A DNA stretch of 33,341 nt from NCBI GenBank assembly GCA_002478145.1, contig DLMI01000051.1, positions 1 to 33,341 of the forward strand. Reading direction: 5' to 3'. Below the pieces are notes generated by a model. It saw only the letters and a list, made by a program, of their open reading frames with translations. It had not been told where the DNA came from and made no database searches. Shown here piece after piece: positions 15,783-23,562 of the stretch; position 1 is the first letter of the stretch; every line of letters begins with the position of its first letter. Source of the DNA: Acidobacteria bacterium UBA7540 (GTDB lineage Bacteria > Acidobacteriota > Terriglobia > UBA7540). The position numbers and the translations under genes are program-made.

Positions 15783-16742
15783 ATGGGACTCTTCCTTGGT
15801 ATCGAGGGCGGTGGAAGCCGCACCCAAGCATGCCTGGGTGACGAGCGAGGCCGCATTCTCGCCAAGGCTGTGGCAGGGCCTTCGAACCCGCTGAAAGTGG
15901 GGATTGAAGGAGCCAAGAAAGAACTCTTACGGGCCGCGCGCGCGGTCCTAAGAAGGGTTTCGACTGCCGCCGCGCGGGACGAGCCTCCGGTTGTCGGCGC
16001 CGCTCGAGGGCAGCGTCACCACAAACCCTTGCTCGTGGCCGTTTGCGCCGGTGTGGCCGGAGTGGACCGTCCGGCTGTGAGCCGCCCGCTTCTGGCGTGG
16101 CTCCGCAAGGCCATCCCCGCGCGGCATCATCTCCTGGCGACGGACGCGGCGATTGCTCTGCACGCCGCCCTAGGAACCGCTGCCGGGATGATCGTGGTCT
16201 CGGGGACAGGTTCCATCGCCTACGCGCGTAACCACCGAGGGCAAACCCTGCGCGCCGGTGGTTGGGGCGCTTCGTTTGACGATCTCGGGTCGGGCTATGA
16301 CTTGGGACGTAAGGCCATCATGGCGGCTCTGCGCGACTTCGATGGGCGGGGCGAGCGCACTTTGCTGACCCAGAAGATTTGCCGGGCTCTGCAGCTCACT
16401 GACATCACAAAAATCGTGCTGAAGAACCTGGACACACAGCAAGTGGCCGCGCTCTTCCCGCTGGTTTCGGAAGCGGCCCGCCAAGGCGATCGAGTGGCGC
16501 GACGCCTTTTGGCCCAAGCCGCTTGCGACCTCGCCCAGTTGGCGCTGGCGCTGGCGAGACGCTTGGGGCGCCGCCGAATGGTCCCCGTCGTGTGTGCCGG
16601 CGGCGTCTTCCGCTCCAGCCCTACTTTACGGCGCAGTTTTGCGCGCCACGTGCACCAGCACATGCCCTCCGCGCGCGTGCGGCTTTTGCAGCGTGAACCC
16701 GTCGAAGGCGCCCTGGCCATGGCGCGGATGCTGGCAACGTAG
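15783..16742 (+). CDS. BadF/BadG/BcrA/BcrD-family sugar kinase, probably N-acetylglucosamine kinase-like
   Basis: The 319-residue ASKHA-fold ATPase has a phosphate-1 loop near the N-terminus (GIEGGGSRTQA at 6-16), a phosphate-2 region VVSGTGSIAYARN at about 138-150, and an adenosine-binding VVCAGGVFRSS near 270-280. These are the signatures of eukaryotic NAGK-like N-acetylglucosamine kinases, which phosphorylate GlcNAc recovered from murein or chitin. The ATG at 15783 has only AGGA very close by, so the ribosome site is poor. The next gene encodes a GlmS-isomerase-like SIS protein. The two together fit phosphorylation and then deamination of amino sugars (inference). The enzyme deacetylating GlcNAc-6-phosphate (NagA) is not in the window. 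Confidence 0.82.
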   Translation: MGLFLGIEGGGSRTQACLGDERGRILAKAVAGPSNPLKVGIEGAKKELLRAARAVLRRVSTAAARDEPPVVGAARGQRHHKPLLVAVCAGVAGVDRPAVSRPLLAWLRKAIPARHHLLATDAAIALHAALGTAAGMIVVSGTGSIAYARNHRGQTLRAGGWGASFDDLGSGYDLGRKAIMAALRDFDGRGERTLLTQKICRALQLTDITKIVLKNLDTQQVAALFPLVSEAARQGDRVARRLLAQAACDLAQLALALARRLGRRRMVPVVCAGGVFRSSPTLRRSFARHVHQHMPSARVRLLQREPVEGALAMARMLAT

Positions 16743-16872
16743 GGGCGAGGCTTTCCTTTCTTTTTGGCGATCGGCGTGCCCTCCGGAACTTTCCGGTTGC
16801 GGGCCGCCCCTGCTTGCGTATAATTTCTGGCCTTTGGGCTCGCAATCTGAATGATCTGTATCCCGGTGCCTT

Positions 16873-17907
16873 ATGTCTCAAATGATGGAGGAGATTTTGG
16901 AGCAGCCCCTGGCGCTCAAACGCACGCTGGCCGCCGAGCGCCACCATGCCTTGGCATTCGCTGACTTCGCCCGCAAACAGAATTTCCGGCTCGTAGTTCT
17001 GGTGGCACGGGGCACATCCGACAATGCGGCGCTGTTTGGACGCTACCTGCTTGAGTTAACGACGGGCATCCCCGTCTCATTGAGTGCTCCGTCGATTCAC
17101 ACCCTCTATCGCGCGCGGTTGGATTTTCGCCAAACTTTGGTGGTGGGCATCTCGCAATCGGGCGAAGGAACGGACATTAATCTGGTGCTCAAGTCGGCGA
17201 AGCGTCTTGGCGCTTACACACTCGGCATCACCAACGAAGCCCGTTCGACGATGGCGGGTTTGGTGGATGAGGTGTTCCTTGTCCATGCTGGGAAGCAGCG
17301 CTGCGTGGCCGCGACCAAGACCTACACCGGTCAACTGCTGCTGCTCTACTTGTTGGCCTCGAGCTTAAGCTCTCAAATTGACCTTGCTGATATCAGCGAA
17401 ATCCCGCACCGAGTCGAACAGGCAATCAAATTGGCGCCGGAAATCGAGGAGGTGGTCGAGCGCTATCGTTACATGCGCCGCTGCGTCGTGGTGGCACGCG
17501 GCATTCACTATGCCAACGCCTTTGAACTGGCCTTGAAGCTGATGGAAACCTGCTATGTCGTTGCGGAAAGATTCTCGGCTGCTGACTTCCTTCACGGACC
17601 GATTGCGATGATCGAGCGGGGCTTCCCCGCGCTGCTCTTCATGCCACCCGGCAGGACATTTCGAGAACTCTTGAAATTGACGGCGCGCCTGCACGCTCTG
17701 AGAGCGGACACCCTGGTATTTTCCTCCTCCCATGCGCGTATACCCGGCGCCGCTCGAGTGATTCGAATCCCCGATCCTGTCCCGGAAATCTACACGCCCA
17801 TCCCCTACATCGTGCCGGGGCAAATTTTCGCAGCCCTGCTCGCCGAGGTGAAGGGGTTGGATCCCGACAAGCCACGGGAACTCAACATTGTGACCCGGAC
17901 AGTCTGA
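16873..17907 (+). CDS. two-SIS-domain protein, glucosamine-6-phosphate deaminase II-like
   Basis: The 344-residue protein equals the isomerase half of GlmS without the glutaminase domain. It starts MSQMMEEILEQPLAL, a typical family beginning. The first SIS domain holds ARGTSDNAALFGRY (about 45-58) and GISQSGEGTD (about 94-103). The second holds ARGIHYANAFELALKLME (about 212-229) and FSAADFLHGP. Such NagB-II/AgaS-type proteins deaminate glucosamine-6-phosphate to fructose-6-phosphate; substrate choice cannot be settled from sequence. It lies 130 bp after the BadF-type kinase in the same direction, so the pair probably acts in amino-sugar catabolism. Its stop codon falls inside the left arm of an inverted GTGAAT repeat. 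Confidence 0.85.
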   Translation: MSQMMEEILEQPLALKRTLAAERHHALAFADFARKQNFRLVVLVARGTSDNAALFGRYLLELTTGIPVSLSAPSIHTLYRARLDFRQTLVVGISQSGEGTDINLVLKSAKRLGAYTLGITNEARSTMAGLVDEVFLVHAGKQRCVAATKTYTGQLLLLYLLASSLSSQIDLADISEIPHRVEQAIKLAPEIEEVVERYRYMRRCVVVARGIHYANAFELALKLMETCYVVAERFSAADFLHGPIAMIERGFPALLFMPPGRTFRELLKLTARLHALRADTLVFSSSHARIPGAARVIRIPDPVPEIYTPIPYIVPGQIFAALLAEVKGLDPDKPRELNIVTRTV

Positions 17908-18025
17908 ATAGTGAATTATGAATTGTGAATTGAAGAAGCGCAGCCACCAGAGATCCTGGGCGCGCAAAGCAAACTCTGCGTCCCCAATTCACAATTTACT
18001 ATTCACCATTCACTATTCATAATTG
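17905..18025. repeat. inverted repeat of GTGAAT-type units around a 54-bp core
   Basis: The left arm (17905-17931) is made of TGAATAGTGAAT and AATTGTGAATT units. The right arm (17986-18025) is its imperfect complement with extra units (CACAATTTACTATTCACC and more). The core is GC-rich. The left arm begins at the stop codon of the SIS protein. It may help terminate transcription, but there is no clean stem plus U-tract. Confidence 0.65.
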
Positions 18026-18058
18026 CGCTCCTCACTGTTTCCCTGGCACCTGAAACCT

Positions 18059-18418
18059 CTACCGACGGGGAGGCTTGGTCTTATGCCTGGAGATGTAGCG
18101 TGCCGGAGTCGCGACCTTTTTTTTCTTCGGCGGCTCGGGCTCGAGCTGAGCGGGTTCCTCAGCAGGCGCTTGGGGCTCGGCTTCGGGGGTAGATGCTGTC
18201 TTCACCAAAACCTGCTCAAATAGCACGGCCCGGGGGCTTGGTTTCTTCTTCGGAGGCAATTCCGCGTTACGGTACGGGTGCTCAGTATGGCAAGTCTGGC
18301 AAACGACTTTCACCACCTTGTTGTCCACCAAGCTTGCCACAGCATGGTTCAGAAGCAGGCGGCAGCGAGTGCAATAATCGTCAATGGTATCGCCTAGTCG
18401 TGGAACGGGCTCAATCAT
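18059..18418 (-). CDS. hypothetical zinc-ribbon protein with basic, proline-rich tail
   Basis: The 119-residue protein starts at ATG 18418. Two CxxC knuckles in the first half (CTRC at about 16-19 and CQTC at about 40-43, followed by HTEHPY) predict a zinc ribbon or a small metal-binding fold. The second half is low-complexity: runs of lysine (PPKKKP, PPKKKK), glutamate and proline (about 53-119), ending with a strongly basic TKPPRR. The basic tail suggests nucleic-acid contact, but no function is known. It is the last gene of the minus-strand respiratory stretch, about 150 bp after the DUF420 gene. I do not recognise a named family. Confidence 0.65.
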   Translation of the reverse strand: MIEPVPRLGDTIDDYCTRCRLLLNHAVASLVDNKVVKVVCQTCHTEHPYRNAELPPKKKPSPRAVLFEQVLVKTASTPEAEPQAPAEEPAQLEPEPPKKKKVATPARYISRHKTKPPRR

Positions 18419-18571
18419 GAAAGATTCCCCGCAAGATCCTCGTCGTGAAGGAACTAATGTTGCGAGTGCCCATTATAGCGCGCTCTCGGCAAGAATCAAA
18501 CGAATCACCGCTTTTGGAGACGGCCTGAAAACCCTGCTTTCGTAGTGCAAACGCCCCTGGGGCAGGCGCCC

Positions 18572-18994
18572 CTAGCTGCTCGGATAGAGGTGATAAAGCA
18601 TCCAGTAAACCAGCACGCCCGTCACCGAGACGTAAAGCCAAAGGGGCAGGGTCCAGCGGGCGATTCGTTTGTGCTGCTGGAAGCGCTCCCGCCAGGCACG
18701 GTAAAGCGTGGCGATTGCCAGCGGCACGATCAGCACCGCAAGGACTGTGTGCGAACCGAGTAGCACAAAATAGAAAGTTCGAACGGCGCCCCGTCCGGGG
18801 AAGTGGGTTGTCCCGTGAAAGTAGTGATAAGTGAGGTAGCAGACCAAGAAGATCGTTGAGGTCACAAAGGCCGAAAGCATGCACGTCTTGTGAGCTCGGA
18901 TGTTCTTTTCTCGAACGAAGAAGAACCCCAGGACCAAGAAAATGGCACTGGCGGCATTCAGGCTGGCGTCGACGGTGGGAAGGTAAGGGATCAT
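18572..18994 (-). CDS. DUF420 family membrane protein (CtaM-like)
   Basis: The 140-residue protein has four predicted membrane helices (about 10-28, 41-60, 75-97 and 113-136). Histidine-rich loops lie between them (RAHKTCMLSAF and LTYHYFHGTTHF). DUF420 proteins occur next to heme-copper oxidase genes. The relative CtaM of Staphylococcus aureus is required for maturation of the aa3 oxidase QoxABCD, so an assembly role is likely. Its ATG overlaps the stop of the upstream two-TM protein (ATGA, 18991-18994), indicating translational coupling. Confidence 0.85.
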   Translation of the reverse strand: MIPYLPTVDASLNAASAIFLVLGFFFVREKNIRAHKTCMLSAFVTSTIFLVCYLTYHYFHGTTHFPGRGAVRTFYFVLLGSHTVLAVLIVPLAIATLYRAWRERFQQHKRIARWTLPLWLYVSVTGVLVYWMLYHLYPSS

Positions 18995-19311
18995 GCTGCG
19001 GTCGGCTGCTTCTTGTCCGAGGCGTTATCGGGCTTGGACCCTTTGCGAAAGTGACGCAGCATTCGCTGCGCCTCGCCGGTGTAAAACGACCAAGCGAGGT
19101 TGCCGCCGAACACTGCTGCCAAGGTCAGGCTGATCAGGCTTAGCCACAGGCCGTCAATCAAGAAAATCCTGCCGCTAATCGCCTCCAATGCCACTACCAC
19201 CAGCGCCATCACCGCCACCAGAAAGCAGAGTGCTAATAACACCAGTCCCTCGAGCATGGGCTGTCGCTCCTCGCCAGAGCTAAAAGGAGTTGCAGATTCG
19301 CTTCCAGCCAT
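18991..19311 (-). CDS. small two-TM membrane protein of the oxidase cluster
   Basis: The 106-residue protein has two hydrophobic helices (about 19-44 and 51-75), an acidic N-terminus and a basic cytoplasmic tail (RMLRHFRKGSK). No family is recognised. Overlap of its stop with the DUF420 start (ATGA) and its position after ctaA-ctaB suggest an accessory role in oxidase assembly. It is separated from ctaB by about 610 bp that hold a plus-strand gene, so it probably has its own promoter. Confidence 0.7.
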   Translation of the reverse strand: MAGSESATPFSSGEERQPMLEGLVLLALCFLVAVMALVVVALEAISGRIFLIDGLWLSLISLTLAAVFGGNLAWSFYTGEAQRMLRHFRKGSKPDNASDKKQPTAA

Positions 19312-19539
19312 TTAGTTACCCTTGGAGGCAGCAATCTTCACCTTGGCGCACTGCCAGTCTGGGTGCAAGAAAGTGGGCAATCTGACCCACTCTAAAGCGT
19401 TCGAGTTACCCATTATTCCACATAAGTTGCTTTATGTCAACGCGTTGCCATTGGTTACGAAATTGCTTCGAATCAGGTGTGCGGGGCTCGGCACTGATGG
19501 GGCGTCCCCACCTGGAATCCTGAAGGAGGTAAGAAGGCC

Positions 19540-19923
19540 ATGCCAGCCGACCTCAAAGAAATTATAGACCAACTGAAATTGGAGAGAGACATCTTGAAAA
19601 ACGGCGGGTACGGTCGCTCGGTCCGTACCCCCTGGAAACCCACAAAGCTCTTCCGCGATTCGGTCACGTGCCTGAATTTCGACGAAGTGGTTAAACGGCA
19701 CCCCTGCAACGAATGCCTGTTGTGGGAATGGGTGCCGGAAAAGTACCGGGACGAGGACATCCCTTGCCACTTTATCCCCTTGAACGAACGTGGTGAAAGC
19801 ATCACCTCTCTTGAAGACGCCAAGGATCGCGAAGAGGCTGAAAAGGCTCTCCTCCATTGGCTGAATTCGGCCATCGAGCAGTTGGAAGCAAAGCTCGCTC
19901 AGCAACAGGCAGGCCTCGCCTAA
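19540..19923 (+). CDS. conserved-looking four-cysteine hypothetical protein
   Basis: The 127-residue protein is preceded by a strong GAAGGAGGT nine bases before ATG 19540, which argues that it is real. It has an N-terminal helix (ADLKEIIDQLKLERDIL), four cysteines in the middle (C44, C56, C59, C76) including HPCNEC, and a C-terminal helical segment. The cysteine/histidine grouping suggests a metal site. It is the only plus-strand gene within the respiratory region, and its 3' end overlaps the 3' end of ctaB by four bases (19920-19923). I do not recognise the family, and its link to respiration is only positional. Confidence 0.7.
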   Translation: MPADLKEIIDQLKLERDILKNGGYGRSVRTPWKPTKLFRDSVTCLNFDEVVKRHPCNECLLWEWVPEKYRDEDIPCHFIPLNERGESITSLEDAKDREEAEKALLHWLNSAIEQLEAKLAQQQAGLA

Positions 19924-20849
19924 AGCGGAGTTTTGTCCACCATCATCAAGGCGAATACCAGAGGCAAGTAAACGACTGAGGCAAGGACCAAACGCCGGGC
20001 AAATGAATTCGACCGGTTAGCCGCCAGGCGCATGCCATAGTGCAAGAACCCAAATCCAAGCACCAAAGCTCCCACCAAATAAGCCTTCCCCACCTGCCCC
20101 AGGAAGACGGGCACTATACTCGCAGGTAACAGGACGAGTGAATACCCCAGAATCTGCCGCACCGTCGCCCGGCCTTCGCGGTCGTTCCTGGGAAGCATCT
20201 GGAGGCCAGCACGGGCGTAGTCTTCGCGGTACATCCAGGCAATCGCCAGCAGGTGCGGGAACTGCCAGAGGAAGAGAATGACGTACAGCGCCCAGGCATC
20301 AGGGCTCAAGCTGTTGCGCGCCGCCGCCCAGCCGATGAGCGGCGGCATGGCGCCAGGGAAGGCCCCCACAAGCGTGCAAAGCGGCGTTCTCTTTTTGAGT
20401 GGGGTATAGAACAGGAGGTAGGCGCCAAGCGTTAACAAAGCGAGCTCGCTGGTCAATGGGTTCGTGAACACCCACAACTCCCAGCCGCCAAACGCCGCAA
20501 GCAGGATGCCGAACCAGAACGCCTCGGGCGGAGCTAGTCTCCCTGCCGGCAGGGGGCGATTGGCGGTTCGGCGCATGCGCTTATCCGAGTGGCGTTCGAT
20601 GTACTGGTTCAGCGTCCCGGTGCCGCTGGCCACGAGCAGGGTGCCCAGCAGCGTATGCAACAGCCGCCAGAAATCCAGCGGGCCGCGCGAGGCGAGATAG
20701 AAACCCACTAGCGTACTTACCAGCACCAGGAAATTCACTTCCGGCTTGGTCAGCGTCCAGTAATCCGCCAAGCGAACGAGCCACTGCGGGGGCGCGTTCT
20801 TCCTCCGCGACACGGAATTGGCTCCCGGGTTGTCTGATCCGCGGTTCAT
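19920..20849 (-). CDS. ctaB: protoheme IX farnesyltransferase (heme O synthase)
   Basis: The enzyme adds a farnesyl chain to heme B to make heme O, the precursor of heme A. The 309-residue protein has about nine membrane helices and the UbiA-family sites. The first Asp-rich motif reads NQYIERHSDKRMRRT (81-95), where the usual N-x3-D-x3-D appears as N-x3-E-x3-D. The second reads YREDYARAGLQMLP, in place of the common YRDDYARAG. Both are conservative Asp-to-Glu changes. ATG 20849 overlaps the ctaA stop (ATGA), so the two genes are translationally coupled and act in sequence on the same cofactor. Confidence 0.93.
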   Translation of the reverse strand: MNRGSDNPGANSVSRRKNAPPQWLVRLADYWTLTKPEVNFLVLVSTLVGFYLASRGPLDFWRLLHTLLGTLLVASGTGTLNQYIERHSDKRMRRTANRPLPAGRLAPPEAFWFGILLAAFGGWELWVFTNPLTSELALLTLGAYLLFYTPLKKRTPLCTLVGAFPGAMPPLIGWAAARNSLSPDAWALYVILFLWQFPHLLAIAWMYREDYARAGLQMLPRNDREGRATVRQILGYSLVLLPASIVPVFLGQVGKAYLVGALVLGFGFLHYGMRLAANRSNSFARRLVLASVVYLPLVFALMMVDKTPL

Positions 20850-21769
20850 ATGGCCGCCCCGTGTGGGGCCGAAGCGATCTTCACCGTCTCGCCCGGAGCG
20901 GTGAGAAAGCGATGGGACTGATAGGTCAGGTACAGGCTTGTCACCAGCACCAGCGCGCCCACGGCCACGTGCGCTGTGGTCATGTTCACCACCGGGGGCA
21001 GAGGTTGAGGTGCGTTCCGGTCAGCCATCTTCACGATGTAAGCGCCGATGCCGAGGGACAGTTGAAGCATGACCAGTGCGCCCAGCAAAAGTGCGGGCCT
21101 CAGCAGCGCGGGCTCTTGCGAGAACTTCATCGCGATTCGTGAGACTACCCAGGCCACCAGCATGGTGACCACGCAGGCGCCCACAACGTGGGGCTCGACG
21201 CCCATCCCGGAGTGGCGGTACGCGGCCCCCAAAACCAACTGCACAAGGATGACGGCCGTCATGGCCACGGTTAGGTGCTGGAGCGAGGGAGTGGAAGCGT
21301 CTTCAAGTTTGGGTTCGTCCCATCGCCAGCCGGCTCGAGTGAAAAAGACCAGGCTCGCGGCGAGGCAGAAAAAGACTTGGGCCAGCGTGGCGTGACTCGT
21401 CGAGATGGCCACGGGCAAGTAATAGAGAACCGTGATGCCCCCCATGGCGGCCTGGGCCAGCACGGCCAGCACGGCGGCCCCTCCAATCCATTTCACCCAA
21501 CGCCTGGAATCCTTGATCCAGAGCGCAAGGACGAGAATTAACGTGAGGATTCCCACAGCTCCGGCGATCATGCGGTGGCCGTGCTCAAACTTGACCCCGC
21601 CCACCATGCGCGGCATTCGGAAGCTGCCGAATGAAGTCGGCCAATCAGGCACGGACAGACCGGCGTCATTACCGGTCACCAGCGCGCCCGCGATAATCAG
21701 AAGAAAGGTGCAGATTGCGACGAAGATTGCGTATCGATGTAACCACGGACTGTACGGTTTCTTTGGCAT
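20846..21769 (-). CDS. ctaA: heme A synthase
   Basis: CtaA/COX15 oxidises the methyl group of heme O to formyl, giving heme A for CoxA. From ATG 21769 the protein is 307 residues with about eight helices in two four-helix repeats. Expected heme-ligand histidines are present: H63/H65 in FEHGHRM, H126 in STSHATLAQ, H186 in YRHSGMG, and H267 in TTAHVAVG. GNDAGLSVPDWPTSFG near residue 34 is typical. No clear Shine-Dalgarno precedes the ATG, and the upstream frame runs through a repeat element, so the start is less certain. The cysteine pair of Bacillus-type CtaA is absent. Confidence 0.92.
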   Translation of the reverse strand: MPKKPYSPWLHRYAIFVAICTFLLIIAGALVTGNDAGLSVPDWPTSFGSFRMPRMVGGVKFEHGHRMIAGAVGILTLILVLALWIKDSRRWVKWIGGAAVLAVLAQAAMGGITVLYYLPVAISTSHATLAQVFFCLAASLVFFTRAGWRWDEPKLEDASTPSLQHLTVAMTAVILVQLVLGAAYRHSGMGVEPHVVGACVVTMLVAWVVSRIAMKFSQEPALLRPALLLGALVMLQLSLGIGAYIVKMADRNAPQPLPPVVNMTTAHVAVGALVLVTSLYLTYQSHRFLTAPGETVKIASAPHGAAI

Positions 21770-21785
21770 AGGTCGATTGACGCCC

Positions 21786-21937
21786 ACAAGTCGAGGAGTC
21801 GAGAGTCGAGAAGTCGAGAGTTGAAGGTCGAAAGTAAGAGGTTGAAAGTTCGATCGTAAGAGCACGGACGCCTGCGCTCCGACGCCTTAGCACGAGGTTG
21901 TTACTCTCGACCCTCGACTCTCAACTCCTCGACTTGT
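21786..21937. repeat. inverted repeat of AGTCGAG units flanking a 102-bp core
   Basis: The left arm 21786-21810 and the right arm 21913-21937 are inverted copies over 25 bases with one mismatch (ACAAGTCGAGGAGT at the outer edges). The core includes more degenerate TCGA/TTGAA units and a GC-rich stretch. The right arm is inside the 3' end of the small CxxC protein gene and encodes its last residues. The left arm lies just upstream of ctaA. Confidence 0.8.
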
Positions 21938-22278
21938 AACGTCAGAATCCTTTCTCGGGGATCAGATCTTTCAATCCTGTCCATCCGTATGAGCATTTCG
22001 CGCAATTCCCGCTCTCGCTCAGCACTCCAATCAGCCGAGCCGTTAAACCGGTCCCGGGAACGATAAATGACTACGAAGATGCCTGCAAACATTATGAGCG
22101 CAGGGACAAGCAGGATGAGAATTCCACTTCTCAATGCTTGAACCGCGCCAGCTCTTGCCGCCGCTGCGCTGGTATAGCACATCGCGCAGCCCTGCGCATA
22201 GGCCAGGGTAGAGGACGACAATACTCCGGCAAGAGCCGCCACCCAGCGCAACCACCTAAACGACCACTGGAAATTCAA
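21901..22278 (-). CDS. small exported CxxC membrane protein of the oxidase operon
   Basis: The 125-residue protein starts at TTG 22278, with GAGGT upstream; no ATG is available. It has a signal-like N-terminal helix (to about residue 29, AYAQ). A conserved-looking GCAMCYTSAAAARAG follows (C31, C34), then one membrane helix (about 51-70) and a charged cytoplasmic tail. Small CAMC-containing proteins of this shape occur beside cytochrome oxidase genes in several phyla (recollection, not checked). The exported CxxC could handle copper or thiols during CuA assembly (inference). The last residues, from about TLQVEELRVEGRE, are encoded by a dispersed repeat arm, so the native C-terminus may have been altered. 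Confidence 0.75.
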   Translation of the reverse strand: MNFQWSFRWLRWVAALAGVLSSSTLAYAQGCAMCYTSAAAARAGAVQALRSGILILLVPALIMFAGIFVVIYRSRDRFNGSADWSAERERELREMLIRMDRIERSDPRERILTLQVEELRVEGRE

Positions 22279-22328
22279 GATTGATGAACCTCAAATTAAA
22301 AGTCAAAGCCCCAGACTTAAACTTACAC

Positions 22329-22637
22329 CTAATGCGGCCTCATCGCCAATAGCCTGAAGCTATCTGGGAACACCATGAACATCAAAAGTATAACCATCAC
22401 CAAAGCGGGCATCAGGGTGGCTGCCATGCTGGGCTTTTCGTAGCGCAAGTGCATGAAGTAGGCGATGATCAATGAAGCCTTGATCACAGAAAGGCCCATC
22501 AGCAGGATGATCATGATTCTCACTTCAAATGCCTTGTAGCCGAGGAAGACTTCCACACCCGTCAGCGCCAAAAGCCAGAACCACACCACCAGGAAAACTT
22601 TCACGCCGCCTTCGCTGTGCTTAGATGTCTGCTCCAT
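22329..22637 (-). CDS. cytochrome c oxidase subunit IV-like protein
   Basis: The 102-residue protein has three membrane helices (about 12-31, 38-60 and 70-90) and the family segment IKASLIIAYFMHLRYEKP between helices 2 and 3, typical of prokaryotic COX4/CyoD-like subunits. GGGAGG precedes ATG 22637. It follows the two subunit III genes and probably stabilises the oxidase complex. The gap before it holds a large inverted repeat (22655-22830). Confidence 0.88.
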   Translation of the reverse strand: MEQTSKHSEGGVKVFLVVWFWLLALTGVEVFLGYKAFEVRIMIILLMGLSVIKASLIIAYFMHLRYEKPSMAATLMPALVMVILLMFMVFPDSFRLLAMRPH

Positions 22638-22654
22638 GCAGCCTCCCGTGAGAG

Positions 22655-22830
22655 CCGAAACTCGAAAATCGAAACTCGAAACTCGCTGCGCGCAAGGTTG
22701 AATAACTCCCCCGAAAACTTGCCCTGGGCATGCCGAAGCCCGAGGTGCTACGAGGCCGTGGATTCCCGCTTTCGCGGGAATGACCCATTGGGCGAATCTC
22801 GAGTTTCGAATTTCGATTTTCGAGTTTCCG
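22655..22830. repeat. composite inverted element, TCGAAA arms, copy A
   Basis: The arms 22655-22685 and 22800-22830 are inverted copies over 31 bases with two mismatches, each built from about four CGAAA-CT/AT units. The 114-bp core contains CTTGCCCTGGGCATGCCGA, then CTACGAGGCCGTG, then a perfect ATTCCCGC/GCGGGAAT hairpin (22762-22781) ending in GAC. A second element with the same parts, its core inverted, is at 26641-26862. It fills almost the whole spacer between two oxidase genes. Confidence 0.85.
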
Positions 22831-22836
22831 ATTTTT

Positions 22837-23484
22837 TCACCCCATCTTCACCGAGAGTATGTACACCAACGGGAAGATGAACATCCACACCAGGTCAACA
22901 AAGTGCCAGTACAGGCCACTGACTTCCACATCCTCCGAGCTCAGTTTTCCTTTGGCGACGAGCACGGCGACTACGGCCAGGTAGCAGACGCCACAGAAGA
23001 CATGCGTCATGTGTAACCCGGTCAAAGTGAAGAACGCCGCCCCGAACAGCGGTGCTCCCCAGGGGTTCTTGAACAGGCGGACGCCCTCTCCGATCAAACC
23101 CGCCCACTCGGTGGCGTGGATGAGGACGAAGGCCAGCCCTGCGGCCATGGTCGCCCCCAACCATTTCACAACGCCCGACCTGTTGCCCAGCTTTGCCGCG
23201 CGCACGGCCATCACCATGGTGACGGAACTGGTCAGGAGGATTAGGGTCATGAGCGTTGCCTTGAGAATGCCCGGATAGAACTCGAAGGGCGTGGGCCAGT
23301 TATCGCTCGCCACACGAACGTAGCTATAGGCCATGATCAGCGCAGAGAAGGTGATGGCGTCCGAGAGGATGAAGAGCCACATGCCCAGCTTCTTGGAGCC
23401 GGTGGCAAAGGGCGCCACACCTCCACCCCACGCTGATTCCGTCACCTGGCGCAAGTTCGCGCTCACTGCTTCGTGGCTGGCCAT
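22837..23484 (-). CDS. coxC: cytochrome c oxidase subunit III, second copy
   Basis: The 215-residue protein has five membrane helices, as in bacterial short subunit III. Family features are GSKKLGMWLFILSDAITF near residue 30, HATEWAGLI at about 122, TGLHMTHVFCG, and the C-terminal SGLYWHFVDLVWMFIFPLVY. GGGG precedes ATG 23484. It differs strongly from the tandem copy just upstream (23563-24231), so the pair is an old duplication or two distinct subunits. The helix-2 glutamate seen in the other copy (LELSRR) is replaced here by a neutral stretch (VTMVMAVRAA). Subunit III supports proton uptake and stability of CoxA. Confidence 0.92.
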   Translation of the reverse strand: MASHEAVSANLRQVTESAWGGGVAPFATGSKKLGMWLFILSDAITFSALIMAYSYVRVASDNWPTPFEFYPGILKATLMTLILLTSSVTMVMAVRAAKLGNRSGVVKWLGATMAAGLAFVLIHATEWAGLIGEGVRLFKNPWGAPLFGAAFFTLTGLHMTHVFCGVCYLAVVAVLVAKGKLSSEDVEVSGLYWHFVDLVWMFIFPLVYILSVKMG

Positions 23485-23562
23485 CCCTAACCCCCATCGC
23501 GCCGAGCCGTAGCTTCGGGCTTCCTAACGCAGGGCAGCCCGGCATTGCGTATCCAAAGATGC

